Shown: positions 13,401-25,400 of the stretch, piece after piece
How positions within the stretch are numbered: position 1 is the stretch's first letter
How the letters are laid out: every line of letters starts with the position of its first letter
Assembly: GCA_963576735.1 (NCBI GenBank)
Contig: OY755170.1
Location: forward strand, 12,880,567-12,944,566
Source of the DNA: Bedellia somnulentella
Taxonomy: Eukaryota > Arthropoda > Insecta > Lepidoptera > Bedelliidae
Direction of reading: 5' to 3'
Length of the DNA: 64,000 nt
Translations under genes and position numbers: made by a program
Notes under the pieces: generated by a model
Told to the model about the DNA's origin: nothing
Databases searched by the model: none
Seen by the model: the letters and a program-made list of their open reading frames with translations, nothing else

Positions 13401-16400
13401 TACTGGAGCGTCTAGAACGGTGATCAATCCGGCACTGGTGAAAGCAGCGAATATCAAGTATAGCAGAGATACTAAGTGTCGGCTACTCTCCGCCTCTGGC
13501 CAGCGAATACCTGTCCTTGGTGAACTCTCAGTCAGGATGATGGTTGGCGAGACGTCGTATACTCATCAAGTCATTGTGGCTGAGATAATGGATGAATGCA
13601 TACTAGGACTGGACTTTATGAAGAAATATAACTGCCGGATTGACATAACGAGAGGAATTTTCAAGTGTGGCCAGGAAGAAATCTTTATACTGGGTGGTCC
13701 CGTCGGTGAAGTGACATGCTTGAAAACCATCAATATTCCTGCGCGTTCTCAGAAGTTGGTTCCGGTGATGTTACCTGTAGACAGCGAGAAGAAGAGGCAT
13801 CGTTGTGTGTTGATTGAAGAGACAGGGAAGAACGGGCCAAGGAAATTTCTGACAGCAAGAACTTTGGTTACAAGCAACAAGACGGCAATAGTGAAGGTAG
13901 TCAACCTTGACCAAGAAGATGTACAGCTTAAGCGGGGTGAAGTAGTTGGTCAGTGTGAAGAAGTAGTCTGGATGAGGAGCTGTCATTCTCCAAATGGGAA
14001 AGTCAAAGTGAAAGTCGATAATTCAACTGTAACTGACTTGTTAAGTGAGATCCAGGATGACTTATCTTACTTGGAGAGGATCAAGGTTAAACAGTTGCTG
14101 GTGAAATATGCTGACATCTTCTCAAATGCAGAAGGGGACTTAGGCAGAACATCTTTAGTGCAACACAGAATTGATACAGGGGACGAAAGACCTATTAGAC
14201 AGAGAGCAAGGAGAATCCCAATCGCTAAGGAGAAAGAAGTTGAAGAATTGCTCGAAGACATGAAAAAGAAGAAGGTCATTAGTCCGTCCTCCAGTCCGTG
14301 GTGTTCTCCAGTGGTTCTTGTTAAGAAGAAAGATGGAAGCACACGGTTTTGTGTTGACTACAGGCAACTGAACAACGTGACAAAGAAGGACAGCTATCCT
14401 TTGCCAAGAATAGATGACACTCTGGATACTTTGAGTGGCATGAAGTGGTTTTCAACCCTGGACTGCAAGTCAGGCTACTGGCAGGTGGAAATACATCCGA
14501 CTGATAAAGAGAAGACTGCGTTTTCAACTGGAAAGGGTTTGTGGCAGTTTAACGTCATGCCTTTCGGTCTCTGCAACGCGCCAGCTACTTTTGAAAGGCT
14601 TATGGAGTGTGCGTTGGCGGGATTGGTTGGCGAGGCTTGCCTGGTGTACCTCGACGACGTGGTCATAATAGGCAAAAGCTTCCAAGACCATCTCAAGAAC
14701 CTGGAACAAGTCTTTCAGAAAATTCGTGGAGCAAACCTGAAACTGAATCCGAAGAAGTGCCGGCTGTTTAGAACTTCAGTGAACTATTTAGGACACGTAA
14801 TCAGCCGAGAAGGAATTCAGACGGATCCGGAAAAGGTGGAAGCTGTGCAGAAATGGCCGACGCCAAAGGACAAAACAGACGTGCGAGCTTTTCTCGGCCT
14901 TTGCTCGTACTATCGACGTTTTGTAAAAGGGTTTTCTGAGATCGCCAAACCATTGCATCGGTTGACTGAAGATAAGAAAACCTTCTCTTGGGATGATGAA
15001 TGCGAGTTATCTTTCAATGAGCTGAAGAAGAGGCTTTGCGAGACACCTATCCTTGGATATCCACAGCCAGAGGGACAGTACATCGTTGACAGCGATGCTA
15101 GTAATATGGCTATTGGTGGAGTGTTATCACAGATCCAAGGTGACAAGGAAGTTGTGATCGGATATTTCAGCAAGTCTCTATCTAAAGCGGAAAGAAACTA
15201 CTGCGTCACGAGAAAGGAACTTCTAGCTGTAGTGAAGACCTTACAGCATTTTTACAAGTATTTGATTGGGAGACCGTTCAAGCTTCGAACTGATCATGCT
15301 GCACTGAAATGGCTTCTCCAGTTCAAAAACCCGGAAGGACAGGTAGCTCGATGGATCGAACAGCTACAAGAGTATGACTTTTCTATCGAGCACCGTAGTG
15401 GTAAATCTCATGGCAATGCAGACGCGCTTTCACGTAGACCGTGTCCGGAAGACTGTAAACATTGTAGGAAGCAAGAGTCGAAGGAGGAGGTCGTGAAAGT
15501 GACTCGAATTTGTCCATTGGATGGATGGGAAACAGAAGCTATGCAGAAGGCCCAAGAAGAAGATGAGAACCTCAGACCCATCATGAAATGGAAGAAGGAA
15601 AAACACGATCAACCGGCTTGGAGTGAAGTAGCGTCCACAGGAGTGAGTACGAAAGCTTACTGGGCGCAATGGAACAGCCTGGTTCTGATCAATGGTCTAC
15701 TGTACCGGAGGTGGGAGAAACCCAACGGTAAAGAAGAGCACCTACAATTGGTCGTGCCCAGAGCCAAGGTTAAAGATGTACTGCGGGAAACACATGACGG
15801 TGTTTCGGGCGGGCATCTTGGGGTAAATCGTACGTTGCAGAAGGTTCGTGCGAAGTTTTACTGGCTTCATTGTAGGGACGACGTACAGGACTGGTGCCGG
15901 AAATGTACAACGTGTGCCGCGGTGAAAGGTCCGCAGACCCGGAGTAGAGGGGGATTACGGTTGTACAATGTGGGAGCTCCCTGGGAGAGGATTGCCGTTG
16001 ATGTGGCTGGACCGTTTCCACAATCAGAGTCCGGAAATAAATATTTCATGGTGGTGATGGATTACTTCACTAAGTGGCCTGAAGTGTTTGCCATACCCAA
16101 TCAAGAAGCAATAACTGTGGCTACAAAACTGGTTGAGGAAGTGATCTGTCGATTTGGCGTGCCCCTGGAGATACACTCTGACCAGGGAAGAAATTTTGAG
16201 TCACAAGTATTTCAAGAGGTGTGCAAACTGCTTGGAATGCATAAAACCAGGACGACGCCATATCATCCTCAGTCAGATGGAATGGTGGAGAGGTTCAACC
16301 AAACACTGGAGAGACAGTTGGCGAAGATGGTTGAAAAACATCAGAAGGACTGGGACAAACACATTCCATTATTTTTACTGTCTTACCGGTCAGCTGTTCA

Positions 16401-19400
16401 CGAAAGCACGAAGGAAACACCTGCTTTCGTCAATTTCGGAAGAGAGCTACGATTGCCTGTAGATTTGTTGACAGGAGGGTCACCAGATGAGCCGCAGAGT
16501 GTAACTGAATATGTAAGCGATTTGAGGGAAAGAATGCAAGATGTACATTCCCTAGTGCGTGAAAATGGTTTACATGCTAGTGAAAAGATGAAAACCAGAT
16601 ATGACCGTAAAGCTAACACGCCGCGTTTCGAAGAGGGTATGCTCGTCTGGTTACACAATCCAACTCGCCAGAAAGGGAAGTCCCCTAAGTTACAAAATAG
16701 GTGGGAAGGACCGTACAAGGTGGTCACTAGAATAAACGATGTAACGTACAGAATTCAACGCCAACCTAGAGGGGCTTGGAAAATAGTTCACATCGATCGA
16801 CTTGCGAAGTACCATGGAAGCAATAATACTCGGGACGAGTATTAATGTAAGGAGGGGGTAATGTTACGACATCTGTTCGCAAGTAGGAGATAGGATTTGC
16901 CACTACTAGATAACAGATGGCGTTACTAGTATTCTAATAAGTAAAGGAATTACTAGATGTTTCTCGAATATCGACTTTTCGAGAATGTGGTACTAGAACT
17001 TTCTGTAATATTCGCGTATTTGAGATTTGGCATATATAAAGAGCGACGCGTGCTACGGAGTTATTTTTCGAGTGCGAAGAACTAAAGCGAGAACAAGCGA
17101 AATACTAGAGCGAAGAAATTAAATACGACAGTGCAGTGATATACGGATTACGGAAATAAGCTTAACGGTGTGGACAGTGTTACTATAACGGAGTAAATTA
17201 GTGTTGTTAATTAGTGCGAGTATCGATAGTTAATTATCGATAGTGTTTGTTGTGTTGTGTAAAGTGCGTTATTGGTCAATAAATATAATTACACCTTATT
17301 GCACGAAAGTGTGACTGGTATTTATCAAATTAAGAACCCGGTACGTAACAATAGGTATACTTAGTATTTGGGCAGTTTCGTGATCGGAAATTCCTAGCTC
17401 TGCAATTTTCGGAATTGCATTCGTAATGTTACTTATTAGATGATCTATGCAAGCGTTACGACGCGTCGGCGTTTTTGTATGAATAATTAAATTATAGCGT
17501 TGTGTTACATTTTTAAGTTCTGTCGACCATTTAGTTAACTTTAATGTGTCGATGTTTAAATCACCGGTAATTATAATTTTCTTTTTATTTATTAAAAGAC
17601 GAATCCTATATAAAAGTAATTCAAATTTATTAAAAAAATGGGATATATCTGATGCAGGAGTTCTGTATACACAAATAATAATACAGTTATAATCCGGTAG
17701 CTCTACGCCACAACATTCACAAAAAAACAAATTCTTCACTTAAGTCTCTAACAGTAGAGATCAATTTTGTTTTTATTTGTTTAGATATCAAAATACTAAC
17801 GCCCCCTCTATTTTTATTTCGACAAAAAGATGCAACGCATGTGTAATTTTTTAACTGCATCAACGTCTCATTACCTTTTTTTATAAATGTCTCAGACAGG
17901 CAAATAACATCCACCTCCACATTCAAATCTGTTAAAGTAATTTCGAATAAATCTTTCTTTGACAAAAAACCTCCAACATTTTGATGGAGTATTACTAAAG
18001 TATGAGTATCTTTAAAGTCACTTACCCGATATTCTTCTCTAAAAAAGTAGTTGGTTCTTGCTTACTTTTGTTTGATACCTTAAAATAATAAGGAATTGTG
18101 CCTTTCTTAAATTTAACATTATCACATATATCATTAACTTTAACACTGTTCCTATTTTTTGGAGGAAAGTAAAACGGTATAGTGCCTTTCTTGTATGTTT
18201 TACATTTTGATGTTGAAATTTGCTCCTTTATTATTTTATTTATATTACATAAATATGATTTTTGATAATTTATATAATCTATTTCTATATTTAATTTAAA
18301 CAATGTATTTTTTAATATGTTATTTTTTCCTCCATATATGTAGTTCTGTCGGTTTAAATTACTAACATCAATAAACTTACAATTCTTATATTCTTTGATA
18401 TGTGATAGTATGTAACTGTTTATTGTTTTAGGCGCTATATATTTATTTGAAGATACACTGATTACAAACACTTTATTATTTTTTAAACAACTTATGGCAC
18501 TTGTTAGAGTAGTCAACAAAATGTTCAGGTCTTTCTCATTTGATCCCACACCAATTACAACAATATCTTCTTTCTTTAGTACACGGTTGAGTTTATAAAT
18601 GTCTGATAAAATAGTTGACGCCGTTGCATTTGGTTTCGTTGTCGATATCACCGAATATACATCATTCCATGTACTTCTTCTTGAGTATATCAATGCGCTG
18701 GCTAATCCTTTTATCAATTGATCACCAATTATATGGATTTTCGGTTTTCTTCCATTAATATCCTTCCGTTTAATCGAGTTTTTTGGTGTTTTAATATCTT
18801 TCAATGTGTTTTTTTGTTGGTTTGTTTCTACTACTGAATTATTGATATGTAATTTTCTTGACACTAGCCTTGTGGTTTTTTTAATATGTGCAGGAGTCTT
18901 ATTAAATTGGAATTTTGAGTTTTCACCAATAATTGGCGAACATTTAGGGGTTTCCATACTAGGTCTTAAGTTGGTGTTTAATACTGGGGTCGCTGGTTTA
19001 TTTTCACTAGACAAATGTATTGTTGAAATGTCGGATGTTTTTTTCAGAAGAGTTATAGTTTTATTCTTTTGATTCAATTCTTCTTTAAGTTGTGATATTT
19101 CATAATTAAGGGTTGAAATTACTTTTTGGGCTATGTTTAATTCTTTTTGATATTCAACAACGTTTTGCTGCAATTCGTTTAGCACTGAAAGGTTCGCAGA
19201 AGTATTCTCTGGCAGGCTTTTCGTGGATAAATCTAATATTTCCACGGAATTATACATCAGATTGTCCGAAATGCTTGAATTTAATGATGTACATGTCGCC
19301 TCAGCATTAGTAATGTTTTCTTGAAATTTTGTCTTTACTCTTACATCCTCAGTACTTGTAGTTGGAACGGGATTGTTATAAATTTCGTTTATATGGTGGT

Positions 19401-22400
19401 ATTTTTTCCTCGATTCAATACAGTCGTCACATTTCCAGTTGGTTTTATGCTCTTTCGTCATCAAACAAAATCGTTTAACGGATATGTTCCCACAATCTAA
19501 ATCAAAGTATTTTTTGCATTCAAAACACCTTATACAATTATTTCTTTTAGTTTCCTTTCTACATTTAAAACAAAACAAGTCGTTTTCTGAGCTCATTGTA
19601 ACAAGTGAATCATGAAACTCTAGAAATGTTATCCAAATTAATCCTTTTAAATTGTTGAGCGGAGTGACCTCTAATGGTTAGTAGCAGTTTCAACTTAATT
19701 TAGAAACACACGATCTTAAAATGTACATGTAAATACTTTCGATGTTGTACTAGTGACATCTAGCAGCGAGTAGCCAAAATATTAGTTCTTCAAAAGATAA
19801 CCGTCACTTATTTATAACCTATAATCACATATTTTAAGAATGATTTGTTTTATATCGTAAATTTTTAACTAAATTCACATAAAAACTATTTCACTTTGAC
19901 GTAAGAAGTCCTTGTACTAAAGAGGTAATACTATTAAGTGGTAATATCAACTTTTTTCACAATCCACTGCACCACATTTATTCAGCTTTTTGCCGGGGTT
20001 GATATAGCACAAAAACACTGATTGACCGATAAATCGATATACACGAACAGTTTTAACTTAAAAATACAACACTTTTCAATAGGTAACAAGTTTTTTAAGA
20101 ATATTTGAAACAGAGACTTTAGAGAACATCTTTTCAAACCGACGGTAGACTTTTTTTCATTAATTGTAATTCATTAATTGTTGATTAATTTATAAGCATC
20201 CCGGCGTCTTTTCAGTTCTTCTGATAATGTATCAATGACTAGGTACCAAAAAAGTATTTATTCTAAAATTTTCACGGCCATTTTTTTGTTGCATCTCTTC
20301 ACCTGTATTTGTCTCGTCAGGAAGCAGCTTACGCTTTCGATTGCGTCGAACATCTTTTTCATATTCCTCTACGAAGGACAATTTTTGGCTTTATTTTCGA
20401 ATTCATCAAAATTCTCTCTTGTTTCGCCAACAAAATGTATTAAAGCGTCGTACAGTTCTATGACAATGGTAATGTCAATTTCCACACTCTGAAGTTTTTT
20501 ACTTGTGGCGTTAATGCGATCAAGTAAACATCCCCAAAAAACAGCCATGAAGGCCGTTTCAACACGTTCCAGTTTCAAACGAATACCTCTTGCTTCGCAT
20601 ATAACGGTTCTCTTCTGTTGTGTGTCATTTTCGATGATGACTAGCGCTTTATGGATTTCATTCCAGGATTCGAGTAAACTTTTACATGCGTCTGCACGAG
20701 CTGACCAACGAGTCGTTGATAGACTTTTGACGGTGAAATGGGTTTGAAGGAGTTCCCAACGCTGAGTTGACGCTGCAAAGAAATTGTGTAACTCTTGGAG
20801 TAGAGAAAAGAAGTAACAAGCCTCTTGGCTGCTTTCAGCTGCACATTCACCTACTAAATTAAGCGAGCGTGCTGAACAGGGAACATAGTTTATTTTTATT
20901 TTTAGTTTATATTAATGATTTGCCGTTCATGGTCGAGAAAATGTCCGAGATAGTGTTATTTGCTGATGATACTTCTTTAGTATTTGACGTTGAAAGAAAT
21001 AATCAGAATATTGACGAGGTGAATAACACGGTTTCACAGATTCAAACATGGTTTGCTTTCAATAATCTTGTACTGAATGGTAAAAAAACCAAATGCATTA
21101 AATTTGTATTACCTAATGTTAGGTGCGTTGATAACGAAATAATTTTAAATAATGAAAAGTTAGTATTTTCGGATAACACAGTTTTCTTAGGGATAACTCT
21201 GGACTCCAAGCTCCAATGGGGACCCCACATTAGCTCACTAGCTGGCAGGCTAAGTAGTGCTGCATATGCCGTTAGGAAAATAAGACATTTGACAGATGTA
21301 CAGACAGCTCGATTAGTTTATTACAGCTATTTTCATAGTGTAATGTCTTACGGTATTTTACTCTGGGGCAGAGCAGCTGATGTTGGTTCCATATTTATTC
21401 TCCAAAAGAGAGCAATAAGAGCTATATACAATTTGAGATCCCGAGATTCCCTGAGGGAATTGTTTAAAACAATAAATATAATGACACTGCCATGTCAATA
21501 TATTTATGAAAATATTATGTATGTAAGAAAGAATCAGGCCTCTTTTGTGAAAAATTGTGACAGACATATTCGAAACCTGAGAGACAACAATAAAATATCA
21601 GTACCAAAATACAGATTGTCAAAAGTAAATACATCTTTCATGGGGTTATGCGTAAAAATGTATAATAAAATACCTGAGGACATTTTAAATTTAACAGAAA
21701 CAAAATTCAAAGCAGCAGTTAAAAAAAATCTTAGTTCGAAAGCCTATTACAATGTCAATGATTACATTAATGATGAAGTGGCTTGGTGTCATCAGGGCTC
21801 TGTGCAGGATGTTTCCGGGCTAACACCAAAATTGTAATGGACGTTAAAAAAAGATGTGTGTTGACGAGTTTCTTACGGGTTCTTCTCTCAACAAAACACC
21901 TTCCGAATCCGAAGTAAACTTAGTATTAAGTTAAAATTTGACGTTCAAAAAACAAAGATTTATCTTTTTATTTTGAAATAAATGATTATTTTATTTTTAT
22001 TTTATTTTAGTCGGCAAGGGGTGAAATTTCCTTTATTTTAGCTTGTAGGCCGTTGTATATGCCTGATATGTTAGCTGCGTTGTCATATGATTGCCGGCGG
22101 CAGTTTGAAATGTCAATTCCCAATTCAATTAAAGTTGAGGTAACGGCATCTGTCATTTGTTGTGATTTGTGGCCTGTGTTTGGAATAAACTTGAGGAACC
22201 GTTCTACAGGTTGGTGATCCATTCCTTTAGGCAGGACATATCTGATTACATAAGTGAGCTGGTCTACGTGAGATATATCCGGTGTCGAATCAATGATCAG
22301 AGAAAAATATTTTGCTGTTAATATTTCCATTACAATTGTCTTCAAAACTTTGTGTCCCATAAGTCGAATAAATTCTTCGCACGTTGTTGTTGAAGAAAGA

Positions 22401-25400
22401 TAACTCGTAAATCCTGAGCCTGGATTTCCTTAACATGTAATGTGTTTGGCTAAGAACGGATCGAATTCAGCGATAAGCTCTAAGGACATCAAATAATTTC
22501 CATTGTGGATTGATCCAAATTTTTTGTCGTGTCCTCTGAAAGGCAAACCACGTGATGCAAGCGCTTTTACACATGCAACTACTCTTTTCAGAATGTTTTT
22601 CCAGTAATTCAAATCTTTTTGTTCATGAAAACCTCATGTGGGGATTATTACTAACTAGCTGACCCCACAGACTTCGTACTGTCAAAAGTGTAGACTTTCA
22701 CGTCGTCAAACTGAAATATTTAACTGACCTGTTGAGGGTCTCTGTCATGCGATGAGAAAAAAGATGTTTTCATAGTGTCTTCACAATTTTTTCACTTTAT
22801 AAATTTTAAGTTTATAAGTATAGTAGTTTCGGCTGAGCATTGATTCTTATATTGATTTGTTTAACCATTTTTTAAGAAAATTTATTGATCTCTTAATTTT
22901 TCTGGGATAAAAAGTGTCCTTTTGTGTTAATTGGGATCATTATCTGGCTTCCTGTAAATTTTATTTTAAATACGGTCTGTGAATTAGTCTTCATTTAGCT
23001 ACAAACACACAAACATATAAACTTTCACATTTATAATATTAATAGGATAAGGCTTAAACATAAACTTCTCGCGCAGGTGACCTCGCTCGCCGGCCAGCGC
23101 AGCGTCTTGTCTTGCGCTTCATGCAAGCGAGTAAATTTTGCAACGGAGTAATTTAAAAATTGTATTATCTTCTAAGATGTTTATTTAAATTAAGTGATGT
23201 CAAGGACAATTTTGCTCTCAATTAAATACTCTCAATCAACAACATATTTATTTGGATAAAGATTAATATTATGTTGATAAAACATGACGGCAATTATGCA
23301 TTAAATTCAACCAAATTTATTTACCATAAAAATGGTTATAGTAAGTGAAACTTAAAAGTTAGACATATACTGTCGCGGGCATTTTTTTAGATCATTTAAA
23401 GAGAAATAATTCTTTAATACATTTTTTTGAGCAACTTAAACCGTTTACGCAGCGCACACAACGGAAGCCTTAGTATGAATAATTATCCCCGTTTTTGCAA
23501 CATTATTCGCTGATAGTTTGCTCCTGTTGGTCGCAGCGTGATGATATAAAGCCTAAAACCTTCCTCAATAAATGGACTATCCAACACAAAAATAATTTTT
23601 CAATTTGATGGGGTAGTTCCTGAGATCCTAGCGTTCAAACAAACAAACTCTTCAGCTTTATAATATTAGTATAGATAAATAAGCGACGGGGGCTTATACC
23701 CGAGGTCGCGGGTTCGAATCCCGCCTGTGTCGAAATTTTTCTTTCCTTTATTTATTCTTTGTTTTTCCAGTAGTTTATTTCTTCATCTAATTGCATTGTC
23801 AATGCGCAGTCAATGCGACCTAACACGTTACTTCGTTCTTTCATTTGCAGAACAGATAATTTGTGAGTAGGCGAATTCTCATGAGTTGAAACTCGATGAT
23901 ATGAATTTTTTCAGTCATTGAAACCTTCTTTTTTGTCGAACTGACTCTCCCCGCCATTAAAAAGTAGACAAGGACCACAATAAACACATCCAGTACTTTT
24001 GGAATAAATAAGCCACTTTCGCGGAACTTTTTCGCCATTTAGAAGCTGACGTTCGAATAAATGTCTCGACAACTGTCGCACTTTATCTTTGTAAATGCGC
24101 TCACTCTAAGGAAAATCATTTTGAATGTGTTAATTGGCTCCATTCTTACAAATGTGATCGCGCGTGAACTCGTCGATTGTCCATTTAGCTGGATCGTCGC
24201 TGATTTCGTAGAGCTCCTTGTCAGGAGAACTGGGCTGCACTCCCACTCCTGGTACTAGTGGGACATCTTCGGCTTGTTCTTTTGATATACTTGCCACATT
24301 TATTTTAGCACGATTTGCCGCCCTTAATAGCTGGCCGCCCTAGGCCCGGGCCTACTGGGCTTTAGGGCAAATCCGCCACTGATTCGCTCACTACCAATTC
24401 AAATTAGAATTGTTCTGACTGAATATTATTAAATGCTAAGAGGAATCTAATTTGGCTTAACGTCTATTAATTTAAGGATAATGACTTCAAGAATTAAATA
24501 GATTTTTTAAAATGGTGCAAATATTCTAAGTGCACCGACCTCTATTTAATTCTTGCATTGTTTCGTTAGGTGTGGAGAAAGTATTTATAAAAAAGTTTGA
24601 TGAAAGTATAGCAAGCGCAGTCCATAGTGTTAACAAGACGATAAGATGGCGAGGAATGGTGCTAGGAGCAGCTACGTTGGTGCCAACCCTCGCCTACTGC
24701 ATTACTGCTGTTTATGGAGTCCATTTAGTGGCAAAAGAAAATCTACCGTACAAAGTTCTTATACTGTAAGTGCAATTATTTCTTATACAACGCGACATCG
24801 TATATTTATTTTAAATATTATTGCATAATTATATAATTATTTCAGTGTGGACGAAGCAGTTATGTATGGTGCGTACATGCTTGGACAGTCACTTGTGTTT
24901 GCTCCAAATTTCACATCAGCTAAAAACTGTGCCGCGCGAATCCTAAGCCTCATTAATAGGGTTCCAGCGGTAACAACAAAAGAAAATGTGGTAGATAAAA
25001 AAGACTGGGTCAGTATTGTAAATTATATTTTGTGAGGTAAATGCATTCTATGTGTACTTTATGGCAATTATATTTTCAGTCTGCGAAAGGTAGTGTCACG
25101 TTTAACAAAGTTGATTTCCACTATCCGTCGAGACCAGAACAAATAGTATTGAAGGGCATCGATCTGAAAGTAGAGCCGGGAAAAACTATAGCACTCGTTG
25201 GATCATCTGGATGTGGGAAATCGACTGTACTGCAAATGTTGCAAAGGTTTTATGATCCTGACAGTGGTATTATTGTAAGTGATGTTTAAGGTATTATTTC
25301 ACATGCGTATATTTTACATGTTTTCAAATGTATCTTGACCGCTAAATTTTGCAGGAAATAGACGACTGTAATATTCGAACGGATCTGACATTACCGGGGC

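Larger units (their letters stand above)
11492..17350 (+). mobile_element. Ty3/gypsy LTR retrotransposon, apparently intact
   Basis: LTRs at 11492-11980 and 16862-17350 (489 bp each, no difference seen) begin TGTTACG and end CGTAACA. A 4-bp target duplication ATAG flanks the element (11488-11491 and 17351-17354). Between the LTRs are a primer-binding site, one uninterrupted gag-pol frame and a polypurine tract. No envelope gene is present. It lies inside ORF2 of the LINE, in the opposite orientation. The identical LTRs mean a recent insertion. Confidence 0.96.
9289..18010 (-). pseudogene. LINE ORF2: endonuclease-reverse transcriptase, split by gypsy and frameshifted
   Basis: N-terminal part 17355-18010: APE endonuclease motifs [33 protein letters not shown] and the final SDH (SDHETAQIL). 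Part after the gypsy 11491-9289: reverse transcriptase with [49 protein letters not shown] and a degraded catalytic box (VHDD in place of the usual F/YADD), then a thumb region and C-terminus with [18 protein letters not shown]. Defects: a one-base slip in a T run near 17725, a frameshift near 10030, a stop near 9867, plus the gypsy. Across the gypsy the frame is continuous when the element and one ATAG are removed. Not functional. Confidence 0.85.
9067..20181 (-). mobile_element. CR1/Jockey-type LINE, full length, interrupted by a gypsy element
   Basis: Element on the - strand: 5' UTR about 19597-20181, ORF1 18022-19596, ORF2 from about 18010 down to 9289, and a short A tail (T run at 9073-9091). 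Net length without the gypsy is about 5.25 kb. It splits the hAT transposase; the host halves rejoin in frame across a short overlap (about AACAAT), consistent with a short target duplication. ORF1 of PHD plus esterase type suggests the CR1 side of the Jockey superfamily; the A tail fits Jockey too, so the clade is left open. Confidence 0.8.
22622..23761 (+). repeat. SINE-C inserted in hAT, split by Helitron DNA
   Basis: The left end TTCATGAAAACCTCATGTGG matches the head of the copy at 62140-62265 (complement). The right end at about 23690-23761 holds GGGTTCGAATCCCGCC (B box) and TTTTTCTTTCCTTTATTTAT. Helitron sequence (22655-23675) separates the two halves. Confidence 0.65.
8253..24381 (-). 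mobile_element. hAT DNA transposon, split by at least three nested insertions
   Basis: Ends are CAGTGGCGGATTTGC (8253-8267) and its exact complement GCAAATCCGCCACTG (24367-24381), flanked by an identical 8-bp target duplication ATTCGCTC (8245-8252 and 24382-24389), diagnostic of hAT insertion. Removing the insertions leaves about 2.7 kb, a normal autonomous hAT size, with a transposase gene on the - strand. It sits in ABCB intron 11, opposite to the gene. The transposase is broken by insertions, stops and frameshifts, so the copy is dead. Confidence 0.92.

Noticed and set aside
12166..16727. Many open frames on the - strand of the gypsy element
   Set aside because: They overlap conserved gag-pol coding sequence on the + strand and have no domains of their own.
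17296..17350. End of a - strand frame reading into the gypsy 3' LTR
   Set aside because: Chance continuation of LINE ORF2 into the inserted LTR; the true ORF2 continues on the other side at 11491.
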